Positions 36,147-44,716 of a stretch of 64,000 bases of DNA are shown here, piece by piece. Source of the DNA: Pseudomonadota bacterium. Lineage in GTDB: Bacteria > Pseudomonadota > Gammaproteobacteria > Burkholderiales > Ferrovaceae. Position numbers and translations under genes: made by a program. The notes under the pieces are model-generated. The model was not told the origin of the DNA and ran no database searches. It saw only the letters and a program-made list of their open reading frames with translations. The stretch is from positions 47,771-111,770 of the forward strand of contig JAKBLB010000006.1 in NCBI GenBank assembly GCA_021832305.1. The letters are read 5' to 3'. Numbering within the stretch: position 1 is the stretch's first letter; the number at the start of each line of letters is the position of its first letter.

Positions 36147-36947
36147 ATGGCCACTAAATATGATGTCGGGCATGACTGCGACGACGATATCATAGCGTCT
36201 TTTTTTGATTCGATTCCCTCGTCATTATCCTCGATGAGTTATGCCATTCCCGAAAATGACGATACGGTCCCCCTCTCCACCCAAACCCATGAGTATCGTA
36301 TCCGTTTGGCCAATACGGAAGAGCGTCAGGAATCTGCCAGCATCCTGATCAATCGGATGTATGAGTGGCGGGGCTACAAGCATTTGACTGCGCAGACCAT
36401 GACTGAGCCCAACCGGATCACTTTGCTGGCTTACGACAATGATGCGGATGTGATTGGTACCATCTCCGTCGGGGTTGATTCGCCCTTGGGACTGTATGCG
36501 GATTCCGGTTACCACGACATATTGGAAGAGATGCGTGCCAAGGGCAGGGTTTTGTGCGAATTCAATCGGCTGGCCATGGATCCCCAGGTCAGAAACAAAC
36601 GGGTACTGGCCAGTTTGTTTCATGTGGCCTATCTGTATCCCTATGGCTTGTTTGGTTGTACGGACGGATTATTGGAAGTCAATCCTCGCCATGCGCGATT
36701 TTATGAGCAGATGCTGGGGTTTACCCTCATCGGTCCGGAGCGCATCTGTCCGCGCGTCAATGCGCCTTCGGTGCTTTTGTTGATCGACTTTGAAGAACTG
36801 GGGCGAAGGATTCGTGAGGTAGGAGGCAGGATGGATAGGGCGGTGGGGGATCGTTCTCTTTTTCCCTATCTGATGACCGCCAAGGATTCCGACGGTATTT
36901 TGGGCAGACTTCGCCAGATGGCCTATGATTCTCCCAGTATCTCGTGA
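36147..36947 (+). CDS. FeeM-like N-acyl amino acid synthase (GNAT-type acyltransferase)
   Basis: 266-aa protein resembling the FeeM/N-acyl amino acid synthase and the exosortase-linked N-acyltransferases. These enzymes take an acyl-ACP and an amino-acid amine to make long-chain N-acyl amino acids. Visible segments are YRIRLANTEERQESASILI, which begins the domain near residue 50, then YEWRGYKHLTAQTM, LLAYDNDADVIGTISVGVD, RVLCEFNRLAMDP and VNPRHARFYEQMLGF. ATG 36147 (after GGAGGG) and ATG 36102 (after GGAGGGG) are both well supported. The stop overlaps the ThiF start, and it is the first gene of a four-gene run. The acyl donor could be the ACP at 7104. Confidence 0.75.
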   Translation: MATKYDVGHDCDDDIIASFFDSIPSSLSSMSYAIPENDDTVPLSTQTHEYRIRLANTEERQESASILINRMYEWRGYKHLTAQTMTEPNRITLLAYDNDADVIGTISVGVDSPLGLYADSGYHDILEEMRAKGRVLCEFNRLAMDPQVRNKRVLASLFHVAYLYPYGLFGCTDGLLEVNPRHARFYEQMLGFTLIGPERICPRVNAPSVLLLIDFEELGRRIREVGGRMDRAVGDRSLFPYLMTAKDSDGILGRLRQMAYDSPSIS

Positions 36948-37807
36948 TGTTTGGTTATGCCGATGCTTTTTCACGCAACATAGGCTGGTTGACCCGGTCC
37001 GAGCAGGCCTCCCTGGCCAACAAGTCCGTGGCCATTGCGGGCATGGGCGGGGTGGGGGGCAACCACTTGCTGACCCTGGCCCGCTTGGGGGTGGGGCGGT
37101 TTCATATCGCGGACTTTGATACCTTCGAAATCCACAATTTCAACCGTCAGGTGGGGGCCACGGTCTCTCATCTGGGACGTTCCAAGGTTCAGGTGCTGGC
37201 TGAAATGGCCAGGGACATCAATCCTGAACTGGAGATTCGATCCTTCCCTGAAGGGGTGACTTCCGCCAACCTGTCTGATTTTCTTTCCGGCATCGATCTC
37301 TATGTGGATGGACTGGATTTCTTCGCTTTTTCAGCGCGCCAGATGACCTTCGACGCCTGTGCCGAAGCAGGGATTCCCGTGGTGACGGCGGCCCCCCTGG
37401 GGATGGGGGCAGCGGTGGTGAATTTCATGCCGGGGGGGATGTCCTTCGAAGAGTACTTTTGCTGGGGAAACCGAACGGACGAAGCCAAAGCCTTGCGCTT
37501 TTTGTTGGGACTGGCTCCGGCCCGACTGCATTTCGACTATCTGGTGGATTCCACTTCGGTCAATTTGAAGGAACGCCGGGGACCGTCGACCTTCATGGCC
37601 TGTCAACTCTGTGCTGGCATGGCGGCCACTGAGGCATTAAAAATTCTGCTGGGGCGTGGCAAGGTTTGGCCGGCTCCCTACAGCCATCAGTTTGATGCCT
37701 ACCGGAACAGATTGGTGCGGTCCTGGCGACCGGGAGGAAACCGTCACCCGCTGCAACGGATTGCGCTCAGGATTGCGGAAGGAAGACTGGCAAAACTCAA
37801 CGAGTGA
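36947..37807 (+). CDS. ThiF/MoeB family E1-like adenylating enzyme
   Basis: 286-aa protein with the nucleotide-binding Rossmann fold of E1-like enzymes: GMGGVGGNH (GxGGVG at 32-37), DFDTFEIHNFNRQ with the ATP-binding Asn-x-Asn-Arg-Gln, and LYVDGLDFFAFSAR. Near the C-terminus CQLCAGMAATEALK is typical of the ThiF domain in Rv1355c-like proteins. It should adenylate a carboxylate, either a small molecule or a protein tail; no ubiquitin-like partner is encoded in the window. Starts at 36944 (GTG) and 36947 (ATG, TGATG overlap with FeeM) are possible. The next gene follows within 15 bases. Confidence 0.85.
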   Translation: MFGYADAFSRNIGWLTRSEQASLANKSVAIAGMGGVGGNHLLTLARLGVGRFHIADFDTFEIHNFNRQVGATVSHLGRSKVQVLAEMARDINPELEIRSFPEGVTSANLSDFLSGIDLYVDGLDFFAFSARQMTFDACAEAGIPVVTAAPLGMGAAVVNFMPGGMSFEEYFCWGNRTDEAKALRFLLGLAPARLHFDYLVDSTSVNLKERRGPSTFMACQLCAGMAATEALKILLGRGKVWPAPYSHQFDAYRNRLVRSWRPGGNRHPLQRIALRIAEGRLAKLNE

Positions 37808-37822
37808 GTGGCCGAGGACAAA

Positions 37823-38905
37823 ATGACAGCCGCAGAACAGGTCAAGGAAATTCTGGAGTGGGCGAAATGGGCTCCGAGCGGAGACAACACCCAACCCTGG
37901 CGTTTTGAAATCGTTTCCGATGGGCAGGTCAATGTTCATGGGTTCGATACGCGGTCCCATTGTCTTTATGATCTGGGGGGGCAGGCCAGCCATTTGGCGC
38001 TGGGCGCGCTGCTGGAAAACATGCGCTTGGCTGCCACCCGTTTCGGTCTTTCCGCCCGGATCGTGGAACGGGCGGGATGTTCGGAAGAAGCGCCGGTTTT
38101 TGAGGTGACTTTCGAGGCTGAATCTCTGGCGGAAGATCCCCTGGCGGAAATGATCAAGATCCGCTCCGTCCAACGCCGCCCCTATCGTCTTGATCCGCTG
38201 ACTCCGGAACAGAAAGATATCCTGGAATCCTCCGTAGGGCCGAACTACCAGGTATTGTGGTTTGAAAGTTTTTCTCAGCGCTGGGCGTTTGCCTCGCTCA
38301 CTGCACGGGCGGGAAAATTGCGCTTGACGATTCCGGAGGCCTACGCGGTTCACCGCGCCATCATCCAGTGGGGCGCCCAGTTTAGCGAGGACAGGGTGCC
38401 CGATCAAGCCATCGGACTGGATGCGCTGACCCTCAAGTTGACCCATTGGATCATGGAGCGTTGGGAACGTGTCGAGTTTTTTAACAGGTACCTGGCGGGA
38501 ACGCTGCTCCCTCGAATCCAGTTGGATTTCATTCCCGGCCTGGCCTGCGCGGCGCATTTTGCGCTGGTGGCCCGTGCGGTTCCGGACTCTTTGCGCGACG
38601 AGGTCGAAGCGGGAAAAGCCCTTCAGCGGTTCTGGCTGACCGCGACGCAGTTGAAGTTGCAATTACAGCCCGAGATGACCCCCCTCATTTTCCGGCGGTA
38701 TGCGACTCAAGGGATCTCCCTGTCCGCGCGGAAAAATGCACAGCCACTGGCTGAACGCATTGCCTGTGTCCTGGATCAATGGATGGGGGGGAAGGAGCAG
38801 GCCGACCGGGTGGTCTTCATGGGAAGAATCGGGCGCTCGGTTTCTGCCCGCGCTCGCTCGACACGTCTGTCTCTGATTCGATTACACTGGCCCGGAACAT
38901 CATGA
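37823..38905 (+). CDS. Nitroreductase-like flavoprotein (Acg/Rv1355c-type)
   Basis: 360-aa protein of the FMN-dependent nitroreductase superfamily, in the larger Acg-like branch with two half-domains. WAPSGDNTQPWRFEI (residues 15-29) is the FMN phosphate-binding loop, and IRSVQRRPY resembles the second half's start. In mycobacterial Rv1355c a ThiF domain is fused to a domain of this kind; here they are separate adjacent genes, which supports a joint reaction. ATG 37823 has GAGGAC just upstream; a GTG at 37808 directly follows the ThiF stop and is less likely. Substrate unknown. Confidence 0.8.
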   Translation: MTAAEQVKEILEWAKWAPSGDNTQPWRFEIVSDGQVNVHGFDTRSHCLYDLGGQASHLALGALLENMRLAATRFGLSARIVERAGCSEEAPVFEVTFEAESLAEDPLAEMIKIRSVQRRPYRLDPLTPEQKDILESSVGPNYQVLWFESFSQRWAFASLTARAGKLRLTIPEAYAVHRAIIQWGAQFSEDRVPDQAIGLDALTLKLTHWIMERWERVEFFNRYLAGTLLPRIQLDFIPGLACAAHFALVARAVPDSLRDEVEAGKALQRFWLTATQLKLQLQPEMTPLIFRRYATQGISLSARKNAQPLAERIACVLDQWMGGKEQADRVVFMGRIGRSVSARARSTRLSLIRLHWPGTS

Positions 38906-38925
38906 TCAAGGAGAAGGAAAGCGCC

Positions 38926-39657
38926 ATGGCATCCACAGGACCCGAACGACTGATTGAAAAACTGGCCCTGATCCCCGATGGGGGCGAGGTGTTTCATGGG
39001 GTGGCCCCTCTGTTGGAGCGATGGTGCGCCCGTCTGGCCGAGGTCTTCGATGCGGAAGGAACCTCGGCCATGGTATTTGATGGCGAAGGGTTGCAACTCT
39101 GCGCCCACTATGGAGATCTTCCTTCCGTGGCTTACCGGGGCCGGATCAAACAGGGCGAGGGGATTGCCGGTCATGTGCTGGCCTTGGGCAAGCCTCTGTT
39201 GGTCGAGAACATCGAAGCGTCAGAGTTTTTTCCTCAAGCCCGATATCCGCAGAATCAGGGAAAAAGTTTTCTTTCCGTGCCGTTGCTCCGCGACGGGTTG
39301 GTGGCAGGGATCGTGAATGTGCGGGGCGGGTTCGGACAGCCCTACAAAACCCATGAGTTGCAAGCATTGTCCATCGCTGGTCTGTTGGTGGAACGGGATA
39401 TCCAACTGGTGCAGATGCGGGGAGTCCTGCGCTCCAACTTTATCACGGTGGCTCTGGAAAAAGCCCACCGGCCGGACTTGAATGCCATGGTGAAGGCGGC
39501 AGAGGATCCGGGTAAATTGGCCAAACTGTTGGCGCGTTCCTTCTACCGGGAGTTGCGCAGAGCAGGATTTGCCTCGACCCAGATCATCATGGCGGCCACG
39601 GAAATCATTTCAGGGTTGGGTACCTCGTTGCGCGATGAGCGGAAAAAAAGTCCTTGA
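38926..39657 (+). CDS. GAF-domain protein
   Basis: 243-aa soluble protein with one GAF domain at about 25-165 (AMVFDGEGLQLCAHYGDLP, QGEGIAGHVLALGKPLLVENI, FLSVPLLRDGLVAGIVNVRGG). The last 70 residues are helical with no output domain recognised. GAF domains bind small ligands or mediate contacts, so it may sense the product of the FeeM-ThiF-nitroreductase genes. ATG 38926 has AAGGAGAAGGA upstream; ATG 38902 overlaps the previous stop and would add eight residues. Its stop codon lies in a hairpin. Confidence 0.75.
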   Translation: MASTGPERLIEKLALIPDGGEVFHGVAPLLERWCARLAEVFDAEGTSAMVFDGEGLQLCAHYGDLPSVAYRGRIKQGEGIAGHVLALGKPLLVENIEASEFFPQARYPQNQGKSFLSVPLLRDGLVAGIVNVRGGFGQPYKTHELQALSIAGLLVERDIQLVQMRGVLRSNFITVALEKAHRPDLNAMVKAAEDPGKLAKLLARSFYRELRRAGFASTQIIMAATEIISGLGTSLRDERKKSP

Positions 39658-39673
39658 CGAACCGGCAAGGACT
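39649..39673. terminator. Hairpin overlapping the GAF gene stop codon
   Basis: Arms AGTCCTTG and CAAGGACT flank a 9-base loop, with seven A directly before the stem. On the minus strand this is a perfect intrinsic terminator shape (stem then seven T). On the plus strand no T-run follows at once, so it may only stabilise the mRNA end of the FeeM operon. Confidence 0.5.
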
Positions 39674-39753
39674 GTCAGGAAATTTTACACATCAGAAAAA
39701 CCGGACCGCAGAAAAAAGTTTATTGTTATTTATTATCAATAAGATATGATTAT

Positions 39754-39769
39754 TGGCATGGGATGTGCT
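39754..39769 (+). promoter_or_regulatory. Sigma-54 (RpoN) promoter of PEP-CTERM gene 2
   Basis: TGGCATGGGATGTGCT has GG and GC exactly ten bases apart, matching TGGCACG-N4-TTGC except at two positions. Predicted transcription starts near 39780 and gives a leader of about 38 bases. It is the second PEP-CTERM gene in the window with such a site. Confidence 0.7.
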
Positions 39770-39817
39770 TATAAATCAGCGCAATCCCAGATTATAGGCA
39801 ACCAACCGGAGTCAAAC

Positions 39818-40714
39818 ATGAAACTTCAAAAAAAATCCCTTCTGGCCTCTTTGGCTACGGCCGTTGTGTTGGTGGGAATGTCCACCAGTGCCTCTGCCGG
39901 AATCGATATCACCAACTGGCAATTGAACCTCAACAGCCTGTCCGGCCAACCTGGTTACAGCAATGTGGCCAACGTGCTGGACTCGGGCATCAACAACCTC
40001 AGTTTCAGCGGGGAAAGTTATGTGACGAATACCCCGACTACTCAGCAGGGTATTTACACATCCACAGATGTGGGGGTTTTTGATATTACCCAAAAGAACG
40101 GTGGGGTTCCCCTGAATTTGGGTGGGGGGCAATTGACCGCCTATTTCACAGGGACGGACCTTACCAACACCAATACCGGGGTTTTTACCTTCCAGGGCGG
40201 GACATTTTCGGTCTATTACAATCCCACCATGGTGTACGGGACCACGTCTGCGAATCACTATGGTTCGACGGCAGGCACGATGATTGCTACCTTCAGCGTT
40301 GCCAATACGGGAAATCCCAACACCAGCGGTGGATTCATCAATCCCAATGGAACCCCGGCGTCCAACGGACAAGTGACCGTGACAGGTCAGGCGCCCACCA
40401 CGCTGACCCCCAGCAACATTTTTCTGGATTCCAACGGAAATTTATTCAACCAGAACATTCTGTTGTCTTTCGTGACCACCAACGCTTCGGAAGATCTGTC
40501 TGCGAACAAGAGTTCATACACCATCGACCCAAATCTGGTGGCAGGCCTTGGTCAAGCTCCGGGGACCTACAATGGTCAAGGGGGGCCGAATTACTTCATT
40601 CAGAATGGTGGACAGTTCAAGTTGCAATACGCGCCTGAACCCATGACCGTGGCTTTGTTCGGTGCCGGTCTTCTGGCCATGGGCTGGTCCTTGCGTCGCC
40701 GTTCCAATGTGTGA
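39818..40714 (+). CDS. PEP-CTERM sorting domain protein 2
   Basis: 298-aa exported protein. The signal peptide ends in ASA near residue 28. The body is rich in Asn, Thr, Gly and Ser with a beta-rich look and no Cys. The sorting signal is APEPMTVALFGAGLLAMGWSLRRRSNV, with PEP, a hydrophobic helix and an Arg cluster close to the end, as in typical XrtA substrates. The ATG at 39818 has CGGAG upstream; an earlier in-frame ATG at 39746 would precede the sigma-54 promoter and is rejected. The transcript ends at the strong hairpin at 40747. Confidence 0.9.
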   Translation: MKLQKKSLLASLATAVVLVGMSTSASAGIDITNWQLNLNSLSGQPGYSNVANVLDSGINNLSFSGESYVTNTPTTQQGIYTSTDVGVFDITQKNGGVPLNLGGGQLTAYFTGTDLTNTNTGVFTFQGGTFSVYYNPTMVYGTTSANHYGSTAGTMIATFSVANTGNPNTSGGFINPNGTPASNGQVTVTGQAPTTLTPSNIFLDSNGNLFNQNILLSFVTTNASEDLSANKSSYTIDPNLVAGLGQAPGTYNGQGGPNYFIQNGGQFKLQYAPEPMTVALFGAGLLAMGWSLRRRSNV

Positions 40715-40746
40715 TCAGTAACACATTTGTCGTACTCGATGAACGA

Positions 40747-40772
40747 AAAGAGGCTCCGTGAGGAGCCTCTTT
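40747..40772. terminator. Bidirectional intrinsic terminator
   Basis: Stem AAAGAGGCTCC / GGAGCCTCTTT with loop GTGA and a T-run on both strands. It lies between the convergent PEP-CTERM gene 2 and the last gene of the core XrtA operon, and should stop transcripts from both sides. Confidence 0.92.
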
Positions 40773-40803
40773 CTATTGGCGAGCTCGGCGTAGAGCGTGG
40801 TGA

Positions 40804-41958
40804 CTACTGATCGGCGGTATTTTGATAAATTTCTTTATAGCGATCGACCATGGCGATCAAACTGAAGCGCTCGAGCGCGGTGTGTCGCGCGTGGTTCCTT
40901 TGCTGAATCAGCGTGGGGCGATCGAGCAGGTACCCGAGCAGTGCATGAACCAGGGCAGGGACATCGTTGGAGGGGATGAGTGATCCATCGATGCCGGGGG
41001 TCACGAGTTCAGGGTTTCCGCCCACCTGGGTGGCGATGACGGGGACCCCCGAAGCCATGGCCTCCAGCAAGGTGTTGGAGATGCCTTCGGCCAGGGAGGG
41101 CAGCACGAACAGGTCCAGGTGACGCAGGAGAATGGGGATGTCGTGACGGGCACCGGGCAACCAGACCCGTTCCGTCAGGCCGGCCCGATCCAGCAATGCC
41201 TGGCAGGGTTGGCGGAGTGGACCCTCGCCGATCATGATCAGCCGGAGTGAACCTGCCAGTTCCTTTGGGGCAGTCTCCACCAGGGTGATGAAGGCCTGGG
41301 CCAGGAGCAATGGATTCTTGACGGCCTGCATGCGTCCCACGGTGCCGATCACAAAAATCTCATCGCTGGAAAAAAAGGCAGGAAAAGGACTGGGTTCACC
41401 GTCTTCGCGGGGATGAAAAAGTTCGGTGTCCACCCCGTTGTAAAACTGGGAAACCTTGCGTCGAGGGACTCCGATCACTTGAATCAGGTAACGTTCCAGG
41501 TCTTGCGACAAGGCGATGACCCGATGGGTCAGGGGCAGTAACATCCGCCGAAACCACTGGTGTTTTTGATTGGCGCCGTCCAGGTCCGACATGTCGCGCC
41601 CGTGTTCGCCATGAATTCTGTAGGGAACGCCTGCCAGCAGTGCAGGCACCACGGCCACCAGGCTGGTGAGATTGCGGGTATGGACGATCGCCGGTTTGAG
41701 TTGCCTGAAATGACGCCAGAGACGCCCGTAGACCCCCAGGTCCTTGCCTTCCTTTTTTTCGAGATCGATCAGGAGGACATCCCTGCGCTGGATGCGTCGG
41801 GCAAACGCCGGGTCATGACCTTTGAGGCACAAAATGGCATGTCGAAACTGGTCGGCGGGCAGATGGTTGATCAGGTTCACCAACCCATTTTCCAATCCGC
41901 CCACATCCAGGCGATAGATGATGTGGGCAATGAGGGGGCGTGAGTCCGGCGGCATCAT
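40804..41958 (-). CDS. PEP-CTERM/XrtA system glycosyltransferase, TIGR03088 family
   Basis: 384-aa GT4 enzyme. Motifs: HIIYRLDVGGLENGLVNLI at the start, IHGEHGRDM, YNGVDTELF, IGTVGRMQAVKNPLLL, SLAEGISNTLLEAMASGVPVI (E..N..LE signature) and VGGNPELV. It is the last gene of the 12-gene core operon. The ATG at 41958 overlaps the XrtA stop (ATGA); the longer frame upstream is a shadow of xrtA. It should add a sugar of the repeat unit in the cytoplasm. Confidence 0.92.
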   Translation of the reverse strand: MMPPDSRPLIAHIIYRLDVGGLENGLVNLINHLPADQFRHAILCLKGHDPAFARRIQRRDVLLIDLEKKEGKDLGVYGRLWRHFRQLKPAIVHTRNLTSLVAVVPALLAGVPYRIHGEHGRDMSDLDGANQKHQWFRRMLLPLTHRVIALSQDLERYLIQVIGVPRRKVSQFYNGVDTELFHPREDGEPSPFPAFFSSDEIFVIGTVGRMQAVKNPLLLAQAFITLVETAPKELAGSLRLIMIGEGPLRQPCQALLDRAGLTERVWLPGARHDIPILLRHLDLFVLPSLAEGISNTLLEAMASGVPVIATQVGGNPELVTPGIDGSLIPSNDVPALVHALLGYLLDRPTLIQQRNHARHTALERFSLIAMVDRYKEIYQNTADQ

Positions 41959-43505
41959 AGGGGATGAGGTGGGTTGAGGTGTTCCAGCGCCCGCTGGATT
42001 TCCGGGATCATGGCCTGGCTGAAGGACTGCAGGTTCCGTTGTGCCTGCAGGGTGTCGTCCGCGCGGATGGGGGTGGAAAATACCACGATGGCCGCACCAT
42101 CGCCCTGACCTTTCAGTACGGACCATGCTTCCCAGGCCTTGACGGCATAGGGGCTGGACACCCAGTGCCGGTCCACCCAGTGGCAGGACCATACGATCCT
42201 GCGCTGGCCTTCGGAACGGATCAGGGTTTCCGTGAAAGGAAGCGGGGCCGTCTGGGCAGAAACGGATAGGGGGTGTGCAGACTCATGGATTTTTCCCCAA
42301 TGGTGGTCCTGAGGAATCACCAGGGTGTTGCCGGAGGTGATCAGGGAAGACCCCTGGGCTTGCTGGCGATAGTAGGCGATGAAGAGCGTGACGGGGGGGA
42401 GTCCCTGGGTGGAAGCATAGGCCCCTTCGAGTTTGATTCGCTCCCCCGTGTAATGAGGCGTCCAGTGGCCGCTTTCGAGAGTTACCCAAGACCAGGAGGG
42501 CGGGACCGTGAGTGCGAAAGAGGAGGGAGTGCCCGAGGATCGGGACAGGCGCTCCAGATGAGCCACATGCCAGCGCGGGATGAGGGCGAGAAAGACCAGT
42601 ATCCCGATAGGCATAAATTCGATGGGTTGTCGGGGCCTGTTGTCCGGGACGGAAGCAAACTCCGGTCGAGCGTCTTCCTGAGCGGGACTCTCCCGGAAAA
42701 ACGAGCCGATCCAGAACAGCAGGAACATGACCAGCCCAAAAAATAGCCAGCCATAGATGAGGTGATCCACGCCCACTGCCAATTTCATGCCGCTGAGATG
42801 GCCGATCAGGATGATGAGATAGGCACGCACGCCATTGGCAGCCACGGGCACCACCAGGGAGGCCAGCAAAAACAGGAGTTTTCTGGTCCAGTGGCGATAG
42901 GCCAGGTGGGCAAACAGGACGCCCAGGGTCAGGGAGGCGATCAGGTAGCGCAGACCACTGCAGGCTTCCACCACCGACCAGTTGCCGGTGGGGAGGGTCA
43001 GAAAATTCCCTTCCCGGTAAACCGGTATGCCGGTCAGACGGATGGCGGCCGTGGCAAAATCAGCGGTGAAGTCCATCAGCGGAGGGATGAACGATTCGCC
43101 AAAGGGCACGGCCAGAAAAAGGAACAGAAGCGGGAAGAGTAACTGACGGAAAGCCACATTCCCGATTTGCGACCAGGTAGCGCAGAGGATCATGCCCACC
43201 AGGGAAAATTGTTGAATGACCATGGCGTTGGATATTTTCCCCAATTCCCAGGACAGGGCGCACAAGGCAAAGGCACCCAGGGCCAATCCGCTGGTGCGCG
43301 GGGAAATGTTTTTCAGTGCAGCGCGTTCTCGCCAGATCAGCCAGAGAGAAATGAACGGGATCAGTGCCCCGTGCAGATAGGTTTCATTGCCGAGCCAGGT
43401 CTGTACGGTGAACTCGACGACGGGATAGAACCAGAGCAACAGAAGGAGCGCCATGACTCCACTGAGGGTCAGGGGTCTTTTCCAGGGTTGGGGGAAACCG
43501 TTCAT
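41955..43505 (-). CDS. xrtA: Exosortase A (XrtA) fused to an EpsI domain
   Basis: 516-aa inner-membrane cysteine transpeptidase-like enzyme that recognises the PEP-CTERM signal. It has about eight membrane helices. The proposed catalytic residues are present: C182 in VVEACSGLRYL, R227 in ANGVRAYLII and H248 in GVDHLIYGW. From about residue 300 a periplasmic EpsI-type domain follows (YTGERIKLEGAYASTQG, then RIVWSCHWVD), a fusion common in the XrtA class. Its substrates here include the PEP-CTERM proteins at 7420, 39818 and 63661. It overlaps neighbours on both sides by four bases. Confidence 0.94.
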   Translation of the reverse strand: MNGFPQPWKRPLTLSGVMALLLLLWFYPVVEFTVQTWLGNETYLHGALIPFISLWLIWRERAALKNISPRTSGLALGAFALCALSWELGKISNAMVIQQFSLVGMILCATWSQIGNVAFRQLLFPLLFLFLAVPFGESFIPPLMDFTADFATAAIRLTGIPVYREGNFLTLPTGNWSVVEACSGLRYLIASLTLGVLFAHLAYRHWTRKLLFLLASLVVPVAANGVRAYLIILIGHLSGMKLAVGVDHLIYGWLFFGLVMFLLFWIGSFFRESPAQEDARPEFASVPDNRPRQPIEFMPIGILVFLALIPRWHVAHLERLSRSSGTPSSFALTVPPSWSWVTLESGHWTPHYTGERIKLEGAYASTQGLPPVTLFIAYYRQQAQGSSLITSGNTLVIPQDHHWGKIHESAHPLSVSAQTAPLPFTETLIRSEGQRRIVWSCHWVDRHWVSSPYAVKAWEAWSVLKGQGDGAAIVVFSTPIRADDTLQAQRNLQSFSQAMIPEIQRALEHLNPPHPL

Positions 43506-44716
43506 GGGGCGGTCTGTCCTGTTTGAACCGAGGAAAGCAGGTCATCGACCACCTTCAGGTTGGTCGTCCAGTCGAAATGCTGCATCACCCACTGACGATG
43601 AGACGAGATTCGTTGGGGCGAGCCCTGTATCCAGGGTTGCGCGCCCGTTATCCATTCTTCCGGCGTGGTGGCAGTCAGGCAGCCGGGACCCAGGGATTGG
43701 GTATCCAGTCCCTCCATGGCTTGCGCGCTGGCCATCACGGGTTTTTCCATGGCCAGGGCTTCCAGGATCTTGTTCTGGATGCCGCGCGCAATGCGCAGGG
43801 GTGCCACGACCCAATGGGCATGGGCGAGGTAGGGGCGGACATCGGGCACGCGTCCGGTGACATGAATGCCTTCCTGGCGACCCAATTGTCGAACGCTGTC
43901 CGTGGGGTTGGACCCCACGATATAAAAGTGGAGGTTGGGTCGAAGACGACGGAGAGGGGGGAAAATGGTTTTTCCAAACCACTCCACGGCCTCTGCATTG
44001 GGCCAGTAATCCATGGCTCCCGTGAAAACCAGGGCGATCTGCGCGGGAGGATAAGGATTGAGGTGAGAGAGGGCCGGATCGAAGTAATGGGTATCCACCC
44101 CATTATTGTACCAATGAACTTTGGATGCACAGTGGGGAGCCCGTTCACAAAATACGCCGGCTTCATGGGCCGAGACGAACAGGGATGCGTCAAAACTGGC
44201 GGCAATATGGCGTTCATAGTCCAGCAACCGGCGCCCTTCCCGACGATATAACTGGTTCATGGGCCAGGATTTGGAGTGAGCATACTGGGTCCATTTATCC
44301 GAATCCAGATCCACGAAGTCCATCAGTCGGTATGCCTGGGGATGCTTTTCGGCATATTGGGCCATGGACGAGGAGAAAACGACGATGCGGCGGATCTGTT
44401 CCCTTTGAATGACGGCATCGACCCACTGCTGGAGAGGAGCCTGATAATAATAGGGCAAGGTGAGGGCTTGTCCCGTCCATAATCCCTTCAGACTGGCTCG
44501 TTTTGATCGTCCGGGATGCAGGGGCAGAAGACAGGTGGACGCGCACAGGGCTTTGACCTTGTCCTGATGAGACCAATCCTCGGGATCGTCGATAAAGGCG
44601 CCCAAATGGACGGCGTAATGCCGTGCCAGGTGTTGAAGCAAATGGTAGGAACGGATCTTGTCCCCCTTGTTGGGGGGGTAGGGAATACGGTGCACCAGGA
44701 ACAAAAGGGGTTCCAT
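43502..44716 (-). CDS. XrtA system-associated glycosyltransferase, TIGR03087 family (stp1)
   Basis: 404-aa GT4-type enzyme with the family start LFLVHRIPYPPNKGDKIRSYHLL. Later motifs: NGVDTHYFDPAL, IALVFTGAMDYWPNAEAVEWF, YIVGSNPTDSVRQL and ILEALAMEKPVMAS. It overlaps both FemAB (by one base) and xrtA (by four), so it is co-translated with the core operon. Donor and linkage are unknown. Confidence 0.92.
   Translation of the reverse strand: MEPLLFLVHRIPYPPNKGDKIRSYHLLQHLARHYAVHLGAFIDDPEDWSHQDKVKALCASTCLLPLHPGRSKRASLKGLWTGQALTLPYYYQAPLQQWVDAVIQREQIRRIVVFSSSMAQYAEKHPQAYRLMDFVDLDSDKWTQYAHSKSWPMNQLYRREGRRLLDYERHIAASFDASLFVSAHEAGVFCERAPHCASKVHWYNNGVDTHYFDPALSHLNPYPPAQIALVFTGAMDYWPNAEAVEWFGKTIFPPLRRLRPNLHFYIVGSNPTDSVRQLGRQEGIHVTGRVPDVRPYLAHAHWVVAPLRIARGIQNKILEALAMEKPVMASAQAMEGLDTQSLGPGCLTATTPEEWITGAQPWIQGSPQRISSHRQWVMQHFDWTTNLKVVDDLLSSVQTGQTAP

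Noticed and set aside
39746..39817. Earlier in-frame ATG for PEP-CTERM protein 2
   Set aside because: It precedes the sigma-54 promoter and would place 24 polar residues before the signal peptide; ATG 39818 has a proper ribosome site.
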